DNA of 14,101 bases from JBBQXK01 sp038251625. Its GTDB lineage: Bacteria; Pseudomonadota; Alphaproteobacteria; Rhodobacterales; Rhodobacteraceae. The stretch covers positions 1 to 14,101 of the forward strand of contig JBBSBE010000104.1 of assembly GCA_038251625.1 (NCBI GenBank). Direction: 5' to 3'. This document shows positions 1 to 7,339 of the stretch, one piece after another (within the stretch, counting starts at the first letter, position 1; every line of letters starts with the position of its first letter). The translations under genes and the position numbers were made by a program. The notes beneath the pieces were generated by a model. The model was given only the letters and a program-made list of their open reading frames with translations, ran no database searches and had not been told where the DNA came from.

Positions 1-518
1 CGGCCGATCACATCGCGCAGATCGTCAAGCTCGATGAAGTTGTCGGCCTGGCGGCGCAACTCGTCCGCAATCATCGGCGGCTGGCTGCGGATCGTCGAGA
101 CGACAGAGACCCGCACACCCTGGCGCTGCAGGCTTTCCACCAGCGGGCGGAAATCGCCGTCGCCCGAGAAGAGGACCGCGTGATCCATCCGGGGGGCAAG
201 CTCCATCGCATCGACCGTCAGCTCGATGTCCATGTTGCCCTTCACCTTCCGGCGGCCCTGGCTGTCGGTGTATTCCTTGGCCGGTTTCGTCACCATCGAA
301 AAGCCATTGTAATGCAGCCAGTCCACCAGCGGGCGGATCGGAGAATAGTCATCATTCTCCAACAGCGCAGTGTAGTAAAACGCCCGGATCAGCTTGCCGC
401 GCCGCATGAATTCCTGCCGCAGAAGCTTGTAGTCGATGTCAAAGCCCAGTGCCTTGGCGGCCGCGTACAGGTTCGATCCATCAATGAACAGCGCAAGCCG
501 TTCGTCCTTGTAAAACAT
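1..518 (-). CDS. LabA-like NYN-domain protein (partial, C-terminus outside the window)
   Basis: The 172 visible codons start at ATG 518-516 with a GAGGGG-type ribosome binding site about 8 bases upstream, and the frame is still open at the window edge. Seen: FIDGSNLY (residues 11-18, Asp13 and Asn16), KGNMDIELTVDAME (93-106) and LFSGDGDFRPLV (116-127). These acidic motifs in this order characterise NYN/DUF88 proteins of the LabA group, which have a PIN-like fold, and the aspartates would form a metal-binding site. Known of the family: many are predicted or shown ribonucleases, but their targets are mostly unknown. A role in RNA turnover is therefore inference. It is divergent from folK, with a promoter-like sequence of its own between them. 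The family usually has about 190-200 residues, so perhaps 20 are missing here. No signal peptide or membrane segment is visible. Confidence 0.9.
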   Translation of the reverse strand, partial: MFYKDERLALFIDGSNLYAAAKALGFDIDYKLLRQEFMRRGKLIRAFYYTALLENDDYSPIRPLVDWLHYNGFSMVTKPAKEYTDSQGRRKVKGNMDIELTVDAMELAPRMDHAVLFSGDGDFRPLVESLQRQGVRVSVVSTIRSQPPMIADELRRQADNFIELDDLRDVIG

Positions 519-603
519 TCCAGTTTCCCCTCAAAATGTCATTCGACGCCGGAATTCCGCGAGTGGTATCGGGCAGGGACAATCCGCGCGGCGAATATCC
601 ACT

Positions 604-631
604 ATTATCGGTGTGTCGGGCAAGGTTTCAA
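604..631 (-). promoter_or_regulatory. Candidate sigma-70 promoter of the NYN-domain gene
   Basis: Read on the minus strand, TTGAAA (631-626) is followed after 16 bases by GATAAT (609-604). Each hexamer matches the housekeeping consensus at five of six positions. Transcription would start near 597 and give a leader of about 80 bases before the ATG at 518. The -35 region preceded by C (CTTGAAA) also resembles the -35 of heat-shock sigma RpoH, but the -10 region does not fit RpoH well. The call rests on sequence match alone. Confidence 0.45.
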
Positions 632-658
632 GCGCAGCTATACGAAAGTGTAACGGGA

Positions 659-1276
659 ATGCGTCACGAAATGTTGTTGGCTTTGATCGCGCTTGGCGCG
701 AACTTGCCGCACGATAAGCGACTTCCGGCTGAAACGCTGCGCGCGGCATTGCGGTCGCTGCCGGGGGTTGGCCTCGAAATCGAAAAGCTTTCAAGGCTTT
801 ATGCCACCCCATGCTTCCCGGCGGGTGCCGGGCCGGATTATGTGAACGCAGCCGCTGCGGTGCGCGTGCCAGAAGGCTGGGGCGCCGCAGATGTTTTGGC
901 CGCGTTACATGACGTAGAGGCACGCTTTGGTCGCGCGCGGGCGCAACGCTGGGGCATGCGGACGCTGGATCTCGATCTGATTGCCCTTGGCGATGCGGTG
1001 CTGCCCGATCCGGCCACCCTGTCTGACTGGATGCGCCTGCCCGCCGCCGCGCAGATCGCCACCACCCCCGACCGGCTGATCCTGCCCCATCCCCGGCTGC
1101 AGGACCGTGCCTTCGTGCTGGTGCCGCTGGCCGACGTGGCCCCCGACTGGCGCCACCCCATCAGCGGGCGCACGGTGGCCGAAATGCTGCAAGCCCTGCA
1201 TCCGGCGGACCGGGCCGCCGTCATCCCGCTGGAAAGTGAACCCTCCCCGCTTGTCAAGCCCGGTGATGGCGCGTAG
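659..1276 (+). CDS. folK: 2-amino-4-hydroxy-6-hydroxymethyldihydropteridine pyrophosphokinase
   Basis: FolK (HPPK) transfers pyrophosphate from ATP to 6-hydroxymethyl-7,8-dihydropterin, just before dihydropteroate synthase in folate synthesis; it is cytosolic. The 205-residue product shows LIALGANLP (residues 9-17) at the N-terminus, GPDYVNAA (58-65), the signature RAQRWGMRTLDLDLI (94-108) with the Mg/ATP-binding aspartates, and ILPHPRLQDRAFVLVPL (141-157). A segment of roughly 25 residues (112-138) between the last two motifs is longer than in the E. coli enzyme. The frame is open back to 536, but that extension covers the divergent promoter region and lacks family motifs. ATG 659 was chosen; ATG 671 (201 residues) is equally possible because neither has a strong ribosome binding site. 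No folP or folB is in the window. Confidence 0.92.
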   Translation: MRHEMLLALIALGANLPHDKRLPAETLRAALRSLPGVGLEIEKLSRLYATPCFPAGAGPDYVNAAAAVRVPEGWGAADVLAALHDVEARFGRARAQRWGMRTLDLDLIALGDAVLPDPATLSDWMRLPAAAQIATTPDRLILPHPRLQDRAFVLVPLADVAPDWRHPISGRTVAEMLQALHPADRAAVIPLESEPSPLVKPGDGA

Positions 1277-1320
1277 GTAGGCGGTTCCTGCCGCAAAGCG
1301 AAGTAAGAAGGGGTGTTCCC

Positions 1321-1674
1321 ATGGCCCGAGTGACGGTCGAAGATTGCGTTGACAAGGTCCCGAACCGGTTCGAACTGGTGATGCTGGCCGCCCACCGGGC
1401 GCGCGAGATCCAGGCGGGTGGCGCGTTGACCATCGACCGTGACAACGACAAGAACCCCGTCGTTGCCCTGCGAGAGATCGCCGAGGAAACCCAAGGCGCC
1501 GAAATGCTGCGCGAGCGGATGATCGAAAGCCACCAGACCCAGATCGAGGTGGACGAGCCCGAGGAAGACCAGATGGCCCTTCTGATGGGTTCCGAGATGG
1601 ATCGCCCGGCCTCCGACGACATGTCGGAAGAAAAGCTGCTGCGCGCGCTTCTGGAGGCGCAGAGCGCCAACTGA
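1321..1674 (+). CDS. rpoZ: DNA-directed RNA polymerase subunit omega
   Basis: Omega binds the beta-prime C-terminal region and aids assembly of RNA polymerase. The N-terminal core (residues 1-70) carries MARVTVEDC, PNRFELVMLAAHRAREIQ (14-31) and NPVVALREIAE (45-55), the standard omega pattern. The tail (76-117) is acidic and makes the protein (117 residues) longer than E. coli omega (91), as is usual in Rhodobacterales. A good ribosome binding site, AAGAAGGGG at 1305-1313, fixes the start. The gene follows folK by 44 bases and precedes rsh by 21, so it is probably co-transcribed with rsh. A weak -35-like TTGTCA at 1251-1256 inside the end of folK lacks a convincing -10 partner. In E. coli the N-terminal Met-Ala-Arg stretch lines ppGpp site 1 of the polymerase, and it is intact here. 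Confidence 0.97.
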   Translation: MARVTVEDCVDKVPNRFELVMLAAHRAREIQAGGALTIDRDNDKNPVVALREIAEETQGAEMLRERMIESHQTQIEVDEPEEDQMALLMGSEMDRPASDDMSEEKLLRALLEAQSAN

Positions 1675-1695
1675 CCGGTGCGGGCGTAGGCGGGG

Positions 1696-3813
1696 ATGAT
1701 CGACGTTGAAGACCTGATCGCCCTCGTCCGCAACTACAACCCGCGCACGAATGCCGATCTGATCCGCAGGGCCTATGCCTATGCAATGGCGATGCACGAC
1801 GGCCAGATGCGCCAGTCGGGCGAGCCCTATTTCACCCATCCCGTGGCCGTCGCCGCCATCCTTACCGAACAGCGGCTCGATGATCCCACGATCGTGACGG
1901 CGCTCCTGCACGACACGATCGAAGATACCAAAAGCACCTATACCGAAGTTTCGCGCCTCTTCGGGGAAGAGATCGCCGAGCTTGTGGACGGTGTCACCAA
2001 GCTTACGAACCTGCAGCTTTCCTCGGCCGAGATGAAGCAGGCAGAAAACTTCCGCAAGCTTTTCATGGCGATGTCCAAGGATCTGCGGGTCATCCTCGTG
2101 AAACTCGCCGACCGTCTGCACAACATGCGCACCATCCGCTCGATGAAGGTGGAAAAGCAGGCCCAGAAGGCCCGCGAAACGATGGAGATCTTTGCTCCTC
2201 TCGCCGGCCGCATGGGCATGCAGTGGATGCGCGAGGAACTGGAGGATCTGTCCTTCAAGGTCCTGAACCCCGAGGCGCGCAACTCGATCATCCGCCGCTT
2301 TCTTACATTGCAGCGCGAGGCGGGCGATGTGGTCCACAAGATCACCGCCGACATGCGGAGCGAGCTGGAAAAGGCGGTGATCGAGGCCGATGTCTATGGC
2401 CGCGCCAAAAAGCCCTATTCGATCTGGCGCAAGATGCAGGAGAAAGACCTCGCCTTCTCGCGCCTGTCCGACATTTACGGCTTCCGCATCATCTGCAATT
2501 CTGTCGCCGATTGCTACCGCATCCTCGGCGTCATCCACCAACGCTGGCGCGCGGTGCCGGGCCGGTTCAAGGATTACATCAGCCAGCCAAAGCAGAACGG
2601 CTACCGCTCGATCCACACCACCGTCTCGGGCCGCGACGGCAAGCGGGTCGAGGTGCAGATCCGCACCCGCGAGATGCACGAGGTGGCCGAGGCGGGCGTT
2701 GCCGCGCATTGGGCCTACCGCGAAGGCGTGCGCGCCGCGAACCCCTTTGCCGTCGATCCGGCGAAATGGATCGCCAGCCTGAACGACCGCCTGAGCGCGG
2801 AAGAAGACGATGCCTTCATGGAAAACGTGAAGCTCGAGATGTACACCGATCAGGTGTTCTGCTTCACGCCCAAGGGCGATGTGATCCAGTTGCCGCGCGG
2901 CGCCACGCCGCTTGATTACGCCTATGCCATCCACACCCGCATCGGCAATTCCTGCGTATCGGCCAAGGTCGATGGCATCCGCGTGCCGCTCTGGACGCGG
3001 CTGAAGAACGGCCAGTCGGTCGAGATCATCACCGCCGAAGGCCAGCGCCCGCAGGCAAGCTGGATCGACATCGTCACCACCGGCCGCGCCAAGGCCGCGA
3101 TCCGCCGGTCGTTGCGCGAGGAAGATCGCGGCCGTTTCGTCAAGCTTGGGCACGAACTCGCGCGCGCGGCCTTCGAACATGTGGGCCGCAAGGCCACCGA
3201 CAAGGCGCTGCGCACGGCCGCCAAGATGATGGGCCTCGCCGACGAATCGGATCTGCTGGCCCGCCTTGGCAGCGCCGAGATTGCGGCGCGGCGGGTGGTG
3301 GAAACGCTCTATCCCGAACTTGCCCGCGCCAAGGCCGAGGTCGTGGATGCCCAACGCCCCGTGATGGGCCTGAAGGCGGGCGAAGGCTTTCGCCGCGCGC
3401 CCTGCTGCCAGCCCGTTCCGGGCGAACGCATCGTCGGCATCACCTATCGCGGCAAGGGCGTCGTCGCCCATGCCATCGACTGCCCGGCACTTGCGGAATT
3501 CGAGGAACAATCAGAACGCTGGATTGATCTGCACTGGGCGCCGGGGCGGCACGCGCCCGTCTATACGATCACCCTGATGGCCACGATTTCCAACGATGCC
3601 GGCGTCCTTGGCCGGGTCTGCACCTTGATCGGCGAGCAGAAGGCAAATATTTCTGACCTTAATTTCGTCGATCGAAAGCCCGATTTCTATCGTCTGACGA
3701 TTGACGTGGACTTGCGTGATGTGGAGCATCTGCACATGGTGATGACAGCGCTGGAAGCAGAGACGGACGTGGCAGAGATCAGCCGCTACCGCAATCTGCA
3801 GCGCAAGCCATAA
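1696..3813 (+). CDS. rsh: Bifunctional (p)ppGpp synthetase/hydrolase (Rel/SpoT homologue)
   Basis: This enzyme makes (p)ppGpp from ATP and GDP/GTP and degrades it, setting the stringent response. The 705 residues show the full long-RSH layout. The HD hydrolase domain (about 25-175) has His48, HDTIED (72-77) and LADRLHN (137-143), so all metal and catalytic positions are present. The synthetase domain (about 235-345) has Asp259 in LSDIYGFRI, GYRSIHTT (302-309) and Glu319 in VEVQIRT. Then come TGS (about 383-447), a helical region, a Cys/His motif with APCCQPVPGERIVG (568-581), His592 and Cys596, and ACT (about 622-700). Both active sites look functional, as expected for the usually single long RSH of alphaproteobacteria; it may also be named spoT or relA. 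The start has GTAGGCGGGG directly upstream. It sits 21 bases after rpoZ and 17 before the DUF2062 gene. Confidence 0.97.
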   Translation: MIDVEDLIALVRNYNPRTNADLIRRAYAYAMAMHDGQMRQSGEPYFTHPVAVAAILTEQRLDDPTIVTALLHDTIEDTKSTYTEVSRLFGEEIAELVDGVTKLTNLQLSSAEMKQAENFRKLFMAMSKDLRVILVKLADRLHNMRTIRSMKVEKQAQKARETMEIFAPLAGRMGMQWMREELEDLSFKVLNPEARNSIIRRFLTLQREAGDVVHKITADMRSELEKAVIEADVYGRAKKPYSIWRKMQEKDLAFSRLSDIYGFRIICNSVADCYRILGVIHQRWRAVPGRFKDYISQPKQNGYRSIHTTVSGRDGKRVEVQIRTREMHEVAEAGVAAHWAYREGVRAANPFAVDPAKWIASLNDRLSAEEDDAFMENVKLEMYTDQVFCFTPKGDVIQLPRGATPLDYAYAIHTRIGNSCVSAKVDGIRVPLWTRLKNGQSVEIITAEGQRPQASWIDIVTTGRAKAAIRRSLREEDRGRFVKLGHELARAAFEHVGRKATDKALRTAAKMMGLADESDLLARLGSAEIAARRVVETLYPELARAKAEVVDAQRPVMGLKAGEGFRRAPCCQPVPGERIVGITYRGKGVVAHAIDCPALAEFEEQSERWIDLHWAPGRHAPVYTITLMATISNDAGVLGRVCTLIGEQKANISDLNFVDRKPDFYRLTIDVDLRDVEHLHMVMTALEAETDVAEISRYRNLQRKP

Positions 3814-3830
3814 AGGGGTAGCAGGCCGCC

Positions 3831-4505
3831 ATGGTGTTCAAGCGGCGAATTCCCCGAAGCTGGCTGCAATGGCTGGCGGATGGCATCTATCCACCCGGTG
3901 GATGGGGCCGCGCAGCGCAATACATGAACCACCGTTTGCGCAGGTTGCCCGACGCACCGCACCGCATCGCGCGGGGCGTCTTTGCCGGTGTCCTCATCTC
4001 GTTCACACCGTTCTTCGGGCTGCATTTCCTGGGTGCGGCGATGCTGGCTTGGGTGATGCGCGGCAACGTGCTGGCGGGCCTGATCGCCACCTTCGTCGGC
4101 AACCCCATCACCTTTCCCTTCATCGGCACGGTATCCGTGGAACTGGGCAACTGGATGCTGGGGCAGGGGGGCGAAATGTCGCCGCTTGCCATCGTCGCCG
4201 CCTTCGGGCGCGCGGGCGGCGAGATCTGGCACAACGTCGGCGCCATTTTCACGTCTGAAGTCACCAAGTGGGAAAACTTGCGCGGCTTCTACCATCGCGT
4301 CTTTTTGCCCTATCTTGTAGGGGGCATACCGCTTGGCATCGGGGCAGGCATCGCGGGATACTATCTCAGCCTGCCGTTCCTGTCTGCCTATCAGAAACTG
4401 CGCAAGAAGCGCCTTGCCGACAGGCTCGACAAGCGCATCGCGCAGCGCGCGGCGGCGCGGGCACGGGCGGCGTTGGCGGCCGAGGGACAGGGGAAGAAAC
4501 TATGA
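3831..4505 (+). CDS. DUF2062 domain membrane protein
   Basis: The 224-residue protein carries the DUF2062 pattern: PHRIARGVFAGVLISFTPFF (residues 43-62), GLHFLGAAMLAWVMRGN (63-79) and ATFVGNPITFPFIG (86-99). Hydrophobic segments lie at about 49-74, 79-99 and 158-184, and the tail (188-224) is strongly basic and probably cytosolic. The function of the family is not established; some relatives are fused to glycosyltransferase or methyltransferase domains, so an envelope role is possible but is inference. The gene follows rsh by 17 bases with GGGGTAGCAGG as ribosome binding site. Its stop overlaps the pdxJ start in an ATGA arrangement, which suggests coupled translation. The link to rsh and pdxJ may be only positional. 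Confidence 0.88.
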   Translation: MVFKRRIPRSWLQWLADGIYPPGGWGRAAQYMNHRLRRLPDAPHRIARGVFAGVLISFTPFFGLHFLGAAMLAWVMRGNVLAGLIATFVGNPITFPFIGTVSVELGNWMLGQGGEMSPLAIVAAFGRAGGEIWHNVGAIFTSEVTKWENLRGFYHRVFLPYLVGGIPLGIGAGIAGYYLSLPFLSAYQKLRKKRLADRLDKRIAQRAAARARAALAAEGQGKKL

Positions 4506-5263
4506 ACAAGGCTTTGGGGCGGCTCCGGCTGGGGGTCAACATCGACCACGTGGCGACCGTGCGCAACGCGCGCGGCGGCGCCTGGCCCGATCCCCTGCGC
4601 GCGGCTCTGGTAGCCGAGGCTGCGGGGGCCGACGGCATCACCGCGCATCTGCGCGAAGACCGTCGCCACATCCGCGACGCCGATATCGAGGCGCTGATGG
4701 CAGGCATCGCCGTGCCGCTCAATTTCGAGATGGCCGCCACGGCAGAGATGCAGGCCATCGCGCTCCGCCACCGCCCCCATGCCGCCTGCATCGTGCCCGA
4801 AAAGCGCGAAGAGCGGACAACCGAAGGCGGGCTCGAGGTGGCGGGCGATGCCAACCGGCTGACCGATTTCGTCGGGCCTTTGCGTGACGCAGGGATCCGC
4901 GTCTCGCTGTTCATCGGGCACGAGGCGCGTCAGATCGAGGCAGCGGCGCGGGTGGGTGCGGCGGTGGTCGAGGTTCACACCGGGCGCTACTGCGACCTGC
5001 GCACCGAAGGCAAGGACGTCGAGGCAGCAGAAGAACTGGCGGCGCTGCGCCGTGCTGCGCGCATGGCGCATGGCCTGGGGCTGGAGGTTCATATGGGCCA
5101 CGGGCTCGATTTCGAGACGGCCGCCGAAGTGGCCGCCTTCCCCGAGGTGATGGAGCTGAACATCGGCCATTTCTTGATCGGCGAAGCGATCTTTCGTGGT
5201 CTTGGCCCGGCGATCGAAGAGATGCGTCGGCGCATGGATGCTGCGCGCGACGGACTGGCATGA
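4502..5263 (+). CDS. pdxJ: Pyridoxine 5'-phosphate synthase
   Basis: PdxJ condenses 1-deoxy-D-xylulose 5-phosphate with 3-amino-2-oxopropyl phosphate to form pyridoxine 5'-phosphate, the ring-closing step of the DXP-dependent vitamin B6 pathway. The 253 residues form a complete TIM barrel of the family: LGVNIDHVATVRNARG (residues 10-25), DGITAHLREDRRHI (44-57), NFEMA (74-78), IVPEKREERTTEGG (97-110), SLFIGHEARQIEAA (135-148), VHTGRYCD (158-165), HMGHGLD (197-203) and ELNIGHFLIGEAI (218-230). His49, Glu76 and His200 correspond to the catalytic His45, Glu72 and His193 of E. coli PdxJ. The ATG at 4502 overlaps the preceding stop by 4 bases; the frame stays open to 4268 upstream, but that part overlaps the DUF2062 gene and lacks PdxJ features. 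Confidence 0.97.
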   Translation: MNKALGRLRLGVNIDHVATVRNARGGAWPDPLRAALVAEAAGADGITAHLREDRRHIRDADIEALMAGIAVPLNFEMAATAEMQAIALRHRPHAACIVPEKREERTTEGGLEVAGDANRLTDFVGPLRDAGIRVSLFIGHEARQIEAAARVGAAVVEVHTGRYCDLRTEGKDVEAAEELAALRRAARMAHGLGLEVHMGHGLDFETAAEVAAFPEVMELNIGHFLIGEAIFRGLGPAIEEMRRRMDAARDGLA

Positions 5264-5384
5264 TCCCGCGCAGGCCCGCCCCGCGCGCGGCGATGGCTCC
5301 AGAACGGGTGCGCGTGATCGGTCCAGTTGTCGGGACGGAAAACCGACGCGCGCCATACGCGCGCCAGACGGGAAACCAGCGCCC
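5264..5384 (+). other. pdxJ-acpS spacer with short repeats
   Basis: This is the largest gap inside the operon (121 bases). It holds a 10-base direct repeat, ACGCGCGCCA at 5346-5355 and 5357-5366, separated by one T, whose GCGCGC parts can also pair with each other. A weak hairpin, GTCGG 5329-5333 with CCGAC 5343-5347, lies just before it. I see no convincing promoter or T-tract terminator. The acpS frame has no stop in this stretch, but the translated residues do not resemble the AcpS N-terminus. Confidence 0.4.
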
Positions 5385-5834
5385 GTGATCCTTGGCATCG
5401 GCACCGATCTGGCCAATATCGAGCGGATCGAGGCCACGCTTGCCCGCTTCGGCGATCGCTTCCGCAACCGCGTCTTTACCCCCCGCGAACAGGCCAAGGC
5501 CGCGCGCCGCAAGGATGAGGCGGGCACCTACGCCAAGCGCTGGGCCGCGAAAGAGGCCTGCTCCAAGGCGCTCGGCACCGGTTTGCGCATGGGAATATCG
5601 TGGAAAGACATGGCCGTGTCGAACCTGCGCTCGGGCCAGCCCGTGATGCACCTCACCGGTTGGGCCGAAGAGCGACTTAAATCAATGACGCCAGAGGGTT
5701 ACATTGCGACAGTCCATGTCAGCCTGACCGATGACCACCCTTGGGCGCAGGCCTTCGTGGTGATCGAGGCGCGCCCCGAAGGCACCCGTTCACCGGAGCT
5801 TGGCTTGACTCCCCCCAGCCCCGCGCGCATGTAG
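5385..5834 (+). CDS. acpS: Holo-[acyl-carrier-protein] synthase
   Basis: AcpS moves 4'-phosphopantetheine from coenzyme A to a serine of apo-ACP, activating fatty acid synthesis. The start is GTG at 5385, because the protein then opens with the family's ILGIGTDLANIERI; earlier in-frame codons would add unrelated residues and overlap pdxJ. The ribosome binding site is poor (an ACGGGA-like stretch about 10 bases upstream). Seen: Asp8 in GTDLANIERI (6-15), RFGDRFRNRVFT (21-32), and TYAKRWAAKEACSKALGTGL (48-67), with Glu57 as the second expected Mg ligand. The family usually has about 120-140 residues. The 149 here include a C-terminal tail (about 132-149, Pro/Gly/Ser rich) beyond the last core motif, VSLTDDHPWAQAFVVIEA. 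lepB follows after 30 bases. Confidence 0.95.
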   Translation: MILGIGTDLANIERIEATLARFGDRFRNRVFTPREQAKAARRKDEAGTYAKRWAAKEACSKALGTGLRMGISWKDMAVSNLRSGQPVMHLTGWAEERLKSMTPEGYIATVHVSLTDDHPWAQAFVVIEARPEGTRSPELGLTPPSPARM

Positions 5835-5864
5835 CCGCGACAATTTACAAGGGGCAGAACAGGC

Positions 5865-6653
5865 ATGGCGAGCAAGGCGAAATCCGAGGGCGGGATCGTC
5901 GAGACGGTCAAGACAGTTGTCTATGCGCTGCTGATCGCGGGCGTTTTCCGCACGCTCTTTTTTCAGCCGTTCTGGATCCCCTCGGGCTCGATGAAGGACA
6001 CGCTGCTGATCGGCGATTTCCTGTTCGTCAACAAGATGGCCTATGGCTACAGCCGCCATTCCTGCCCCTTCGGCCTTTGCCCCTTCGAGGGTCGCATCCT
6101 GGCGTCCGAACCCAAGCGCGGTGATGTGGTGGTGTTTCATCATCCGGTAAACGGCTCGGATTTCATCAAGCGTCTCATCGGGTTACCCGGCGATACGGTG
6201 CAGATGAAGAACGGCGTGCTCTACCTCAACGGCACCGAAGTGCCGCAGGAACCGGCGGGCATTTTCACCGAAGTCTATACGCGGCAAGGCCCCATGGGCC
6301 ACCTGCCGCGCTGCGAGAACGGGCCGGTAGGCGAGGGCGGCGACTGCACCAAATCGCGCTTCACCGAAACGCTTCCCGGCGGGCGCAAGCATGATGTGCT
6401 GAACATCGATACCAACGGATTTGGCGACAACACCGACGTGTTCACCGTGCCCGCGGGGCAGTATTTCTTCATGGGCGACAACCGCGACAACAGCCAGGAC
6501 AGCCGCTATGGCCAGGCCGTGGGCGGGGTGGGCTTCGTGCCGGCGTCCTACCTGATCGGTCGGGCCGACCGGATCATGTTCTCGTCCGCTGGCCGCTCGA
6601 TGCTCTTTTTCTGGACCTGGCGCAGCGATCGTTTCTTCAAGGCGGTGGATTGA
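5865..6653 (+). CDS. lepB: Signal peptidase I
   Basis: LepB removes signal peptides from exported proteins at the periplasmic face of the inner membrane. In 262 residues it shows one N-terminal transmembrane anchor (about 14-33), box PSGSMKDTL (39-47) with nucleophile Ser42, FIKRLIGLPGD (100-110) with general base Lys102, and the C-terminal box GDNRDNSQDSRYG (204-216). A segment with CPFGLCPFEGRI (67-78) and a second cysteine pair (Cys150, Cys161) lies in the periplasmic part; the latter pair could form a disulfide, which is inference. Only one membrane anchor precedes the catalytic serine, unlike the two in E. coli LepB. The ribosome binding site is AAGGGGCAGAACAGG before ATG 5865. The gene overlaps rnc by 4 bases. 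Confidence 0.97.
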   Translation: MASKAKSEGGIVETVKTVVYALLIAGVFRTLFFQPFWIPSGSMKDTLLIGDFLFVNKMAYGYSRHSCPFGLCPFEGRILASEPKRGDVVVFHHPVNGSDFIKRLIGLPGDTVQMKNGVLYLNGTEVPQEPAGIFTEVYTRQGPMGHLPRCENGPVGEGGDCTKSRFTETLPGGRKHDVLNIDTNGFGDNTDVFTVPAGQYFFMGDNRDNSQDSRYGQAVGGVGFVPASYLIGRADRIMFSSAGRSMLFFWTWRSDRFFKAVD

Positions 6654-7339
6654 GGCTCGCGGCAGAGGTTCTGGCCTTTGCGGGCCGCATCGGGCACACG
6701 TTCCGCCGCCCCGAGCTTCTGGCCCGCGCGCTGACCCATGCCTCCATCGGCTCTGTTACCCGGCCATCGAACGAACGGCTGGAGTTTCTGGGGGATCGTG
6801 TTCTGGGCCTTTCCATTGCCGAGGCGGTGCTGGCTGCCGATGAAACCGCTGCGGAAGGCAAGCTCGCCCCCCGCTTCAACGCCTTGGTGCGCAAGGAAAC
6901 CTGTGCCGATGTCGCGCGGGCCTGCGGGCTTGGCGAGGTGCTGAAGATGGGCCGCTCCGAAATGCTGTCAGGCGGGCGGCGCAAGGAGGCGCTGCTGGCC
7001 GATGCGATGGAGGCGGTGATCGGCGCGGTCTATCTCGATGCCGGCTTCGAGGCCGCGCGCGCGATGGTCCTGCGTCTTTGGGCTGCCCGGATCGCTGAGG
7101 TCGAGGATGATGCGCGCGATCCAAAGACCAGCCTGCAGGAATGGGCGCAGGCCCGCGGCCTGCCACCCCCGGCTTATGCAGAGCAGGATCGCACCGGCCC
7201 CGATCACCAGCCGATCTTCACCGTTGTGGTGACCTTGGAAACCGGCGAAAGCGCCAGCGCGGTCGCGGGATCGAAACGCGCGGCGGAACAATCAGCGGCG
7301 GCAGATTTGCTTGCCCGGATGGAGGCTAAGGATGAGTGA
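6650..7339 (+). CDS. rnc: Ribonuclease III
   Basis: RNase III cuts double-stranded RNA in rRNA maturation and mRNA control. The 229 residues hold a catalytic domain (about 5-150) with NERLEFLGDRVLG (41-53) and LADAMEAVIGAVYLD (116-130). Glu45, Asp49, Asp118 and Glu121 match E. coli Glu41, Asp45, Asp114 and Glu117. A dsRNA-binding domain begins at DPKTSLQEWAQARGLPPP (157-174) and ends near GSKRAAEQSAAADLLARM (207-224). Translation most likely starts at TTG 6650, which overlaps the lepB stop as TTGA, with AAGGCGG at 6639-6645 as ribosome binding site. No ATG lies near the N-terminus without cutting into the domain. The 3' end overlaps era by 8 bases. In E. coli rnc autoregulates by cutting its own leader; no such leader exists here because lepB directly abuts. 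Confidence 0.97.
   Translation: MRLAAEVLAFAGRIGHTFRRPELLARALTHASIGSVTRPSNERLEFLGDRVLGLSIAEAVLAADETAAEGKLAPRFNALVRKETCADVARACGLGEVLKMGRSEMLSGGRRKEALLADAMEAVIGAVYLDAGFEAARAMVLRLWAARIAEVEDDARDPKTSLQEWAQARGLPPPAYAEQDRTGPDHQPIFTVVVTLETGESASAVAGSKRAAEQSAAADLLARMEAKDE

Noticed and set aside
550..559. Perfect 10-bp palindrome CGGAATTCCG in the NYN/folK gap
   Set aside because: It is short, stands alone, and is not placed on the promoter elements; likely chance.
536..658. Upstream extension of folK to an ATG at 536
   Set aside because: The added 41 residues do not resemble FolK, and the stretch contains the likely promoter of the divergent gene.
1251..1279. Possible rpoZ promoter (TTGTCA, 17 bases, TAGGTA)
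   Set aside because: The -35 matches five of six positions but the -10 only two; not enough to call.
838..3510. Minus-strand open frame of 890 codons opposite folK, rpoZ and rsh
   Set aside because: It is antisense to three genes with intact catalytic motifs; its translation is low in complexity, rich in His, Asp, Gly and Ala, and shows no domain pattern. Long antisense frames of this kind come from high GC at third codon positions.
4391..5527. Minus-strand open frame of 378 codons opposite pdxJ and acpS
   Set aside because: Antisense to two well supported enzymes, with no family motif.
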